DNA of 25,335 nt from JAPUIN01 sp041580375 (GTDB taxonomy: Bacteria > Acidobacteriota > Polarisedimenticolia > Gp22-AA2): positions 1-25,335 of the forward strand of contig JBFGDZ010000029.1 of the NCBI GenBank assembly GCA_041580375.1, given 5' to 3'. A program made the position numbers and the translations under genes. The notes beneath the pieces were generated by a model, which did no database searches, was not told where the DNA came from, and worked only from the letters and a program-made list of their open reading frames with translations. Below are positions 19,097-25,335 of this stretch, one piece after another. Positions within the stretch are counted from its first letter, which is position 1. The number at the start of each line of letters is the position of its first letter.

Positions 19097-21730
19097 GTGC
19101 CAAAGCTGGAGGTCACCGAGGAGGTTCTGCCGAACGGGTTGAAGGTGCTCGTCGCGGAGAAGCACGACTCTCCCGTCGTGGCGATCAACCTGTGGGTGCG
19201 CGCCGGCTACTTCGACGAAGACGACCAGCACATCGGGATCTCCCACGTCATCGAGCACATGTTCTTCAAGGGGACGGCCGATCGGCCGCGCCCCGATCAG
19301 ATCGCCACCGAGATCAAATCCCTGGGCGGCGAGCTGAACGCCGGCACCTACTACGACGCCACCAACTACTACTTCGTCCTTCCTTCCGAGAACTACCGCA
19401 GGGGCCTGGAGATCCAGGCCGACGCCCTCATGCACCCGCGCCTCGATCCCGACGAGCTGAAGCGGGAGATCGAGGCGGTCATCCAGGAGGGGCGGCGCAA
19501 GCGCGACACGCCGGGCGCGTACGCCTACGAGATGCTGTTCCGCGAGGCGTTCGACAGGCACCGCATCCGCCGCTGGCGGATCGGAGAGGAGGCGAGCCTG
19601 CGCGCCCTGACGCGCGACGATCTATTGTCGTACTACCGCAGCCACTACCTGCCCGGCCGCATCATCCTCGCGATCGTGGGGGACGTCGCCACACAGGCCG
19701 CGCTGGAGGCGGCGCACGTCTACCTCGGCGGGATGCGCAGCGAGGAGGGGGCGCCCCTCGGCTCCCCGCCCGAGCCGGCGCAGGACCGCTTCAAGTACCG
19801 CCGCATCGAGGGCGACATCCGGCGCGCGCACACGTTCCTCGGATACCACACGCCGCCCATCCTCACGGACGACGACTTCGCCCTGCGCATCCTGGGGCAC
19901 GTTCTGGGCAGCGGACGATCCTCGCGGCTGTTCCAGGCGGTCAAGGAGGAGGCCGGGCTGGTGGAGGGCATCGGGACCAGCCTGGAGTCGTTCCGCGACA
20001 TCGGGATCCTCACGATCGTGGCGGAGCACGAGCCGGCCACGGGGCGGGACGCGGTGCAGGCGATCCAGGCTCAGATCGAGGGCCTGCGCGCCGATCCACC
20101 GTCGGCGCCCGAGATCGAGAGGGCGCGTGCCGCCATCGAGTTCCGCTACCACCAGGGCCGGTCGGACGCGCTCGGCCTGTCGACGCTCCTGGCCTACTAC
20201 GAGTCCCTGGGCGGACACGCGCTGGCGGAGGAGGCGGTGGAGCGTCTGTCGCGGGTCGGCCCCGCGGACGTGAAGCGCGTCGCCGGGACCTACCTGACGC
20301 TCGAGAACGCCACGCTTCTGGAGTACGTGCCGGAGGGATCCGCCGCGGCGACGCCCGCGCCGGATGCCCTCATGGACGCCCTGCAGCGCGTCCCGCCTGC
20401 GGCGCCGCGGCCCGAGAGCGCTCCGCCGCGCGGCGCTCCCGCGGCGGAGGGGCGCCCGCCCACGACACGGATCGCGGCGCGCGGACGCCACGGCGACGTC
20501 GCGCGATTCCGCTTCGACACGGGGCCCGTCCTGCTGCACGAACACCGGACCGACCAGCCGCTCGTGACGATCAGCCTCTCCTTCCGGGGCGGCCGATCCG
20601 GCGAGGGGCGCGAGAACTGCGGCATCACCCGTCTCATGCAGGCGTCGATGGTCCGGGGAAGCCCCGATCGGGACGCGCGCCAGGTGTCGGACGAGATCGA
20701 GGGGATGGGTTCGTCGATCGAGAGGATCGTCGACGAGGATTACTTCGGCTTCTCCATCAGCCTGCTGGCGCGGCACGCGCGGCGCGGCTTCGACCTGCTG
20801 GTGGACCTCGTGCGGCATCCGGCGTTCCGGTACGAAGAGATCGATCGCGAGCGCGCGGTGCAGCTGGCCGCGCAGGAGTCGGTCAAGGACCGGTCGCTCC
20901 CGTACACGTTTCAGCTCTTCCGGCAGGCCGCGTTCGGGAGCCACCCCTACTCGCTTCCCTCCTACGGGCTGCAGGCCCCCGTCCGCTCAATCAAGAGGGA
21001 GGACCTCGTCCGCTGGCACCGGCGCATGATACGGCCCGCGTCGATGGCGGTCAGCATCGTCGGCGATCTCGAGGAGCGGGACGCAATCGACATGGTGATC
21101 GGGGCGATCCACGAGTGGAACGAGGACGGATACGGCGGCAAGGACCCGGGCCAGCTGCTGGGCTGGGGCGCGTCCGAGGTGGTCGAGACGAGACGGCGCC
21201 ACCAGACCGCCCAGGTGATCGGCTTCCCGACTCCCGGGCTGCTGGCGCCGGATCGGTTCCCGCTCGACCTGATCCAGGCGATCACATCAGGGCTCGGCGG
21301 GCGGTTCTTCGAGGAGGTCCGGGGCAGACGCGGCCTGGCCTACGCCGTGCACGCCTTCAACTTCCACCGGATCAGCGGCGGCGCGTTCGCCATCTACCTC
21401 GCCACCTCGCCGCAGCACGAGGCCGAGGCGCGCAGCGTCCTGTTCCGCGAGATCGCGCGTCTGAGGGCGGAGGGGCCTCGTGTGGCCGAGGTGGAGCGGG
21501 CCATCCGCTTCGTCCGCGGACTGCACGCCATCGCGCTGCAGGGGAACGGCTCGCGCTCGCTGCGCTACCTGGACGCCGAGGTCCGGGGGCTGGGATTCGA
21601 GGCCGTGCAGGAGTACCCGGACCGGATCGCGAAGGTGGGGTTCGAGGAGATCCACGACGCCGTCTGGCGCTACCTGGATCCGGATCGGTGCGCGATCGGG
21701 ATCCTCAGGGGCGACGAGCCGCAGCCCTAG
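19097..21730 (+). CDS. M16 family zinc metallopeptidase, active and inactive halves in one chain
   Basis: An 877-residue M16 (insulinase/pitrilysin-type) peptidase. The N-terminal half has the inverted zinc motif HVIEH (His50, Glu53, His54) and, 76 residues on, Glu131 in IQEGRRKRDTP, as in active M16 enzymes. A Pro/Ala-rich linker at about 420-455 leads to the second M16 half, where the motif is replaced by TRLMQASM, so it is catalytically dead and shapes the substrate chamber. No signal peptide is seen from the GTG at 19097, which follows GGGGAGG; a cytoplasmic location is therefore likely although many relatives are exported. Its stop shares CTAG with the convergent OmpA gene. Confidence 0.9.
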   Translation: MPKLEVTEEVLPNGLKVLVAEKHDSPVVAINLWVRAGYFDEDDQHIGISHVIEHMFFKGTADRPRPDQIATEIKSLGGELNAGTYYDATNYYFVLPSENYRRGLEIQADALMHPRLDPDELKREIEAVIQEGRRKRDTPGAYAYEMLFREAFDRHRIRRWRIGEEASLRALTRDDLLSYYRSHYLPGRIILAIVGDVATQAALEAAHVYLGGMRSEEGAPLGSPPEPAQDRFKYRRIEGDIRRAHTFLGYHTPPILTDDDFALRILGHVLGSGRSSRLFQAVKEEAGLVEGIGTSLESFRDIGILTIVAEHEPATGRDAVQAIQAQIEGLRADPPSAPEIERARAAIEFRYHQGRSDALGLSTLLAYYESLGGHALAEEAVERLSRVGPADVKRVAGTYLTLENATLLEYVPEGSAAATPAPDALMDALQRVPPAAPRPESAPPRGAPAAEGRPPTTRIAARGRHGDVARFRFDTGPVLLHEHRTDQPLVTISLSFRGGRSGEGRENCGITRLMQASMVRGSPDRDARQVSDEIEGMGSSIERIVDEDYFGFSISLLARHARRGFDLLVDLVRHPAFRYEEIDRERAVQLAAQESVKDRSLPYTFQLFRQAAFGSHPYSLPSYGLQAPVRSIKREDLVRWHRRMIRPASMAVSIVGDLEERDAIDMVIGAIHEWNEDGYGGKDPGQLLGWGASEVVETRRRHQTAQVIGFPTPGLLAPDRFPLDLIQAITSGLGGRFFEEVRGRRGLAYAVHAFNFHRISGGAFAIYLATSPQHEAEARSVLFREIARLRAEGPRVAEVERAIRFVRGLHAIALQGNGSRSLRYLDAEVRGLGFEAVQEYPDRIAKVGFEEIHDAVWRYLDPDRCAIGILRGDEPQP

Positions 21731-23397
21731 TCCCCCTCCTCCTCATCCATCGGTTGCTCCTCGGTCGCGGCGTCCTCCGCGGGTGCTGCCGACTCGGCGG
21801 CGGGCTCCTCCGGCGCCTCCTCGCCGGGAGCCGGCGGGACGGGGTGGATGTTGAGGTTGCCGGACAGATAGCGCACCTCGATCCGGCGGTTGGTGTCGCG
21901 CCCTTCCTCGGTCTCGTTGTCCGCGATGAAGTTGACCGCGCCGTACGGCTTGATCTTGATGCGGTTCCTGTCGACGCCGCGCCCCGCCAGCCACTCGCGC
22001 AGCACCTCGCCGCGGCGCTGGGCGATCTGGCGGTTCCCCTCCTTCGTGCCGCTGCTGTCGGTATAGACCCCCAGCTCGATGGTCGCGTCCGACCAGTACT
22101 CCATCGCGTCCACCAGGAGCATGATCCACGCCTCCGTGCCGGGGTAGAGCTCGGAGCCGCTCAGGAACTTGACGTTCTGCAGGATCTGGGGCTCCTTCAG
22201 ATCGAGGCGCACGCGCGGGCAGCCGTCGCGGTCGATCTTCTGGCCGGGCGGCGTCATGGGACACCGGTCGAGACCGTCGAGGATCCGATCCCCGTCGCTG
22301 TCCTGCGGGCAGCCCCGATCGTCGACGGTCGCGCCGGGAGGCGTGATCGCGCACTGGTCCACCCCGTCCGGCACGCCGTCATCGTCGGCGTCGTGCGGGC
22401 AGCCCGCGGTCGGGCTGTCGGCCGGATCGACGATGGCGCCCTCGGGGGTGTCCGGGCAGCGATCGATTCCGTCCAGGATCTGGTCGCCGTCGGAGTCGAG
22501 CGGACAGCCCTTGCGATCGACGATCGCCCCCGCCGGCGTCTCGGTGCACTCGTCCGAGCCGTCCGGCACGGCGTCGCCGTCGGAGTCGAGCGGGCAGCCC
22601 TTCTCGTCGACGGGCCATCCGCGGGGCGTGTCCGCGCACTTGTCCAGCCCCTCGAGGATCCCGTCTTCGTCGAGGTCCCACGGGCAACCGTCGTGCTTGT
22701 CGACGAGCGCGCCCTTCGGCGTGTCGGGGCAGCGGTCGATCAGGTCGAGGATGCCGTCCTTGTCGCCGTCCGCGGGGGAGCCGCCGCCGAAGATCCAGGA
22801 GATGCCGATGTTCAGGCTCTCGTTGTGGAAGCTCTCGTCGATCGCGTTCTGGGTCTCGAACTCGGCGCGAAACGAGATGTGCGGGCTGAGCCTGTGACGG
22901 ATGCCGCCCCCGATGCTGACGACGAGGTCGTCCTCGAAGCCGATGTCGTTCGCCGCCAGGTCCGGATCGGCGGTGTAATTGACCGTCCCCGCGCCGAAGA
23001 CGGCGTACGGCTTGAATCGGCGCCGCTCGTTGCCGGGATTGATGAGGAAGCGGAGGGTGTAGGCGTCGCTTCCGAAGGTCCGGGTCGGGTCGCCGCAGAA
23101 GGGGGCGGGGCAGTTGATCAGGGTGCTGTCGGTGCTCTCCAGCTCATTGTCGTCGACGTGCAGCCATTGCAGCTCGAGCCCGAACGTGCGGGTGAAATTC
23201 CACCCGATGCGGGCGCCGTACTGGGTTTCGTTCGGCAGCGCCAACTCGCTAGCGAGGAACGTCGTTCCCCCGTACAGGCTGATCTCGATGCTGTTCTTGC
23301 GCTCCTCGGCCCGCGCCGGAGACGGGGCTATCAGGAGGATGACGGCGAGCCCCGCGACGAGGCCCGGGACGGCGGGGGCGGTGCGGCGTCCATTCAT
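21727..23397 (-). CDS. OmpA-family outer membrane protein with six Tsp3 repeats
   Basis: A 556-residue exported protein. It has a signal peptide (1-30, ending ARA), an eight-stranded-barrel-like N-terminal domain (about 31-205), six thrombospondin type 3 calcium-binding repeats (about 209-394, each with a D-x-D-x-D-G loop then C..TP.G..VD..GCP), and an OmpA-like peptidoglycan-binding domain (about 395-511) with TDSSG (Asp447) and GRDTNRRIEVRY. An acidic Pro/Ala/Glu tail (520-556) follows. It should link the outer membrane to the cell wall with a calcium-stiffened rod. A strong promoter with a long leader lies upstream (see the site at 23556-23585). Confidence 0.9.
   Translation of the reverse strand: MNGRRTAPAVPGLVAGLAVILLIAPSPARAEERKNSIEISLYGGTTFLASELALPNETQYGARIGWNFTRTFGLELQWLHVDDNELESTDSTLINCPAPFCGDPTRTFGSDAYTLRFLINPGNERRRFKPYAVFGAGTVNYTADPDLAANDIGFEDDLVVSIGGGIRHRLSPHISFRAEFETQNAIDESFHNESLNIGISWIFGGGSPADGDKDGILDLIDRCPDTPKGALVDKHDGCPWDLDEDGILEGLDKCADTPRGWPVDEKGCPLDSDGDAVPDGSDECTETPAGAIVDRKGCPLDSDGDQILDGIDRCPDTPEGAIVDPADSPTAGCPHDADDDGVPDGVDQCAITPPGATVDDRGCPQDSDGDRILDGLDRCPMTPPGQKIDRDGCPRVRLDLKEPQILQNVKFLSGSELYPGTEAWIMLLVDAMEYWSDATIELGVYTDSSGTKEGNRQIAQRRGEVLREWLAGRGVDRNRIKIKPYGAVNFIADNETEEGRDTNRRIEVRYLSGNLNIHPVPPAPGEEAPEEPAAESAAPAEDAATEEQPMDEEEGD
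22205..22779 (-). repeat. Coding tandem repeats of the Tsp3 modules
   Basis: Six diverged in-frame repeats of about 90 bases (one longer, with an insert encoding ADSPTA) encode the Tsp3 region of the OmpA-family protein. The repeated elements GTCGCCGTCGGAGTCGAGC and GGGCAGC recur on the plus strand. They are protein repeats, not a CRISPR array. Confidence 0.8.
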
Positions 23398-23555
23398 GTG
23401 CGGATGGTCCTTATGCGCGCCTGATCAGGTCGGGGCCGGCGGACCCGGAGGTTCGCGCGCAACGCATCCTCGTGCGGACGGAGCATGACTGCCGGCGCCG
23501 ACCGCAACCGTCGATGGAGCGCGCAGTTGACTACGAGCGATCGAAAAAGCGGCGC

Positions 23556-23585
23556 ATGCTAACACACCGTTTTTCGGCCTGTCAA
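23556..23585 (-). promoter_or_regulatory. Strong predicted promoter of the OmpA-family gene
   Basis: On the minus strand: perfect TTGACA (23585-23580), an 18-base spacer, and TAGCAT (23561-23556) preceded by TGT (extended -10). CGAAAAA (23542-23548) and TTTTTCG (23570-23576) form an inverted repeat centred on the -10, a possible operator. The start would be near 23549, giving a leader of about 150 bases. Confidence 0.65.
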
Positions 23586-23655
23586 CGTCCGCGGCCCCGC
23601 GGCCCGCCTCGCTGCGGTCCTCGCACAGCGCCCCCCGGTCGCGGGGCGCGGGATA

Positions 23656-23664
23656 TGCTATCCT
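23656..23664 (+). promoter_or_regulatory. Possible extended -10 of the histidine kinase gene
   Basis: TGC-TATCCT (23656-23664) lies about 50 bases before the GTG at 23713. No recognisable -35 is present at the right distance. The TGn-TAnnnT form matches other elements in this window. Confidence 0.4.
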
Positions 23665-23712
23665 TGATCCCGCTACGGCCCATCCCCGGCTCATTCCAGG
23701 CGGGAGTTCCCC

Positions 23713-25179
23713 GTGCGGAAAGTCCGCTGCAAATCCGAGCCCACCTTCCGCAGGCGGCTGTTTTACGCATCCGTCCTGTTCATCGCCCTTTTCCTGGCCG
23801 ACGTGTACATCGTCGCCCAGCTCGCCCTGAAGGACCTGAGCCACAAGGTGATCGACGAGGCGCTGGTGAACTCCCTGGCCGCCCTCGAGATCCCCGTCCC
23901 GGGGATCCCGGAGCCCGGAGCCGATCCGCTCGAGGTGCCTCCGCTCGCGCCCGAGCTGTGCCCTCCGGGTAATCCTCAGTCGCCGCTCAATTACACGCCC
24001 TGCCTGCCGTCGCGATCCCGGGAAAGGCATGAGAGCGGCATCTTCCGGTCGCAACGGATGCAATGGCACCGCGTCGTGACCGACACGCAGGGCCGCATCA
24101 TCTGGCGCGGGTATCTGCAGGCCAGCCGGCTGGAGGCGTCCGAGCCGTCGCGCCCCGTCTTCCGCCCCGGGCATGACGAGATCCGCGAGGAGTGGCAGAT
24201 CGGCGATCGCCGCCAGAAGGTGATCGCCCTGCGGCAGCCGACGGAGCCGGGCTCGAACGTGATCAAGGAGATCGGCATCCCCCAGGATCAGATCGATCAG
24301 GAGATCGCCCGGCTGGAGCACGATCTCCAGACCAAGCTCTGGATCGGCGCGGGGGCCGCCGTGCTCGTCCTCCTGATCGCGTTCTTCTACGTCCTGCGGC
24401 TCCTGCAGAGAACGCGCATGCTCGAGGCGCAGGCGCAGATGGACGATCGCCTCAGCTTCGTGGGCGCGCTCGCGGCGGGCCTGGCGCACGAGATCCGGAA
24501 CCCCCTGAACGTCCTGAGCATGAATCTGCAGATGCTGGAGGAGGAGATCCAGGCGCGCGGTAACGGCAGCGGCGACGCCCTCGTCTACACGACGGCGCTG
24601 CAGGGAGAGATCCGCCGGCTCAGCAGCCTGGTCAACAACTTCCTCTCCTATGCCCGGCCCAACCAGCCGCGCTTCGAGAGCCGCGATCTGAACCAGGTGC
24701 TGAAGGACCTCTGTCTTTTCGTTCGCCCCGAGTTCGAGAGCCGCCGCCTGACCCTGCTTCAGGATCTCACGCCGTACCTCCCCCCGGTCGAGCTGGACGA
24801 AGCGCAGATCCGCCAGGCGATCCTGAACATTCTCATGAACGCGACGCACATCCTCAAGCCGGGGGGGACGGTCACGGTGAGCAGCCGCGTCGGCCCGGAG
24901 GGCGGGGCGATCGTCAGCGTGGCGGACGACGGGCCGGGGATCAAGCCTCAGGATCGCGAGAGGATCTTCGAGGTCTTCTACTCGTCGCGCGGCGGCGGGA
25001 CCGGTCTGGGCCTGCCGATCGCCGCCCGCATCGTCGAGTCGCACGGCGGCGCGATCAGCGTGGAGAGCGAGCCGGGACGGGGGGCCCGGTTCATCATCCG
25101 CCTGCCTCGCCGCCACGCCTCCACCCCGGCTGCCTCGCGGGACGCGGCCGCCCCGGCCGCGCCGCCGGAGATCGCGTGA
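23713..25179 (+). CDS. Membrane sensor histidine kinase (NtrB/ZraS-like)
   Basis: A 488-residue two-span sensor kinase. TM1 is about 16-38, a periplasmic sensor region about 39-208 (Pro-rich, two Cys at 83 and 97), TM2 about 209-231, then a short linker helix. The H box is GLAHEIRNPLNVL with phospho-acceptor His259. The ATPase parts are the N box LNILMNA (371-377), DDGPGI (405-410), and the F/G2 boxes FEVFYSSRGGGTGLGLPIA. The HEIRNPL form is typical of kinases paired with NtrC-type regulators. The start is a GTG with CGGGAG upstream. A Cys pair in the sensor region could be a disulfide (inference). The next frame overlaps the stop, and does not start like a response regulator. Confidence 0.9.
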   Translation: MRKVRCKSEPTFRRRLFYASVLFIALFLADVYIVAQLALKDLSHKVIDEALVNSLAALEIPVPGIPEPGADPLEVPPLAPELCPPGNPQSPLNYTPCLPSRSRERHESGIFRSQRMQWHRVVTDTQGRIIWRGYLQASRLEASEPSRPVFRPGHDEIREEWQIGDRRQKVIALRQPTEPGSNVIKEIGIPQDQIDQEIARLEHDLQTKLWIGAGAAVLVLLIAFFYVLRLLQRTRMLEAQAQMDDRLSFVGALAAGLAHEIRNPLNVLSMNLQMLEEEIQARGNGSGDALVYTTALQGEIRRLSSLVNNFLSYARPNQPRFESRDLNQVLKDLCLFVRPEFESRRLTLLQDLTPYLPPVELDEAQIRQAILNILMNATHILKPGGTVTVSSRVGPEGGAIVSVADDGPGIKPQDRERIFEVFYSSRGGGTGLGLPIAARIVESHGGAISVESEPGRGARFIIRLPRRHASTPAASRDAAAPAAPPEIA

Positions 25180-25335
25180 GGTCGTCCGGGGGCGCCGGAG
25201 GAGGGTCGCGCCCCGGCTCATCGCGCGGCGCGCGGGACGGCGGCTCCGAGCCGGGACCCGGCGGAGCGCCCGGGACGCGGGCGGCGGCGGCGTCGCGCGC
25301 CGCGGACCTGCGGCGCGCGATCTGGGAGCACCGCA
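25176..25335 (+). CDS. Start of a GTG-initiated ORF, cut by the window end
   Basis: A GTG at 25176 overlaps the kinase TGA (GTGA), and the frame stays open to the last base. The first 40 codons are Gly/Ser/Arg/Pro rich and look disordered; then comes AASRAADLRRAIWEHR. That last part resembles the N-terminal helix of NAD-dependent DNA ligases (…LR..I..H…YYV), but it is too short to decide, and an unrelated protein is just as possible. Confidence 0.4.
   Translation, partial: MRSSGGAGGGSRPGSSRGARDGGSEPGPGGAPGTRAAAASRAADLRRAIWEHR

Larger units (their letters stand above)
23398..23712. other. Divergent intergenic region, 315 bases
   Basis: This gap separates the OmpA gene (minus) from the kinase gene (plus). 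It holds the OmpA promoter, a possible kinase -10 and a dyad around the OmpA -10. The stretch 23398-23549 would be the OmpA leader of about 150 bases; I see no known riboswitch or small RNA in it and no credible gene. Confidence 0.6.

Noticed and set aside
22205..22779. Regular repeats that could suggest a CRISPR array
   Set aside because: They are in-frame coding repeats for Tsp3 modules, not identical, and have no spacers.
19078..23424. Plus-strand open frame of about 1448 codons spanning M16 and OmpA genes
   Set aside because: It lies in a shadow frame of the M16 gene and antisense to the OmpA gene; composition is Arg/Gly/Pro noise with no domain. High GC leaves few stops.

Overview
This is a very GC-rich (about 70% by eye), densely packed bacterial chromosome segment. 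An outer-membrane OmpA-type protein with thrombospondin type 3 repeats, a probable lipoprotein and a membrane-anchored c-type cytochrome point to a Gram-negative. The gene style (M16 peptidase with both halves in one chain, pseudo-receiver/PilZ fusion, Tsp3-OmpA protein, NtrB-like kinase) would fit an uncultured Acidobacteriota or Myxococcota-like lineage, but no marker gene here settles this. I saw no tRNA, rRNA, transposase, phage gene or CRISPR array.

Layout: (1) 1-10248, plus strand: a long run of small accessory genes, many joined by 4-11 base overlaps. In order: GNAT, ICMT-like methyltransferase, PH-domain protein, DUF456 protein, Smr protein, second GNAT, haem-c protein, DUF1287 protein, a Cys-Cys small protein, alpha/beta hydrolase, cupin (apparently frameshifted), HAD hydrolase, secreted YciI-like protein, VOC protein, DUF4870 protein, agmatine-deiminase-like protein, a basic protein and a receiver-like/PilZ protein. 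(2) 10250-15919, minus strand: one probable catabolic operon read from a promoter near 16012-15984: basic hypothetical protein, aldehyde dehydrogenase, enoyl-CoA hydratase, zinc MDR dehydrogenase, second enoyl-CoA hydratase, amidohydrolase. (3) 16184-19037: a His-rich membrane protein, an O-methyltransferase with a leaderless-type start, and a divergent pair (DUF6687-like on minus, SnoaL-like lipoprotein on plus) separated by a perfect GC palindrome inside a promoter. (4) 19097-23397: M16 peptidase and the Tsp3-OmpA protein, converging with overlapping stop codons. (5) 23713-end: a membrane histidine kinase and the start of a GTG-initiated ORF that runs off the window.

How the genes may work together: the minus-strand operon has the logic of an acyl-CoA/aldehyde catabolic route (aldehyde oxidation, hydration, alcohol oxidation, second crotonase step, hydrolase or decarboxylase), but the substrate cannot be read from the sequence. 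The plus-strand run looks like a co-transcribed mixture rather than one pathway. I did not find a clear defence island or mobile system. The strongest leads are the palindrome-in-promoter divergent region, the pseudo-receiver-PilZ protein, the frameshifted cupin, the uncharacterised ERRCCPF protein, the DUF6687-like protein, and the unassigned catabolic operon with its unusual basic first gene and the Arg-rich extension of one hydratase.
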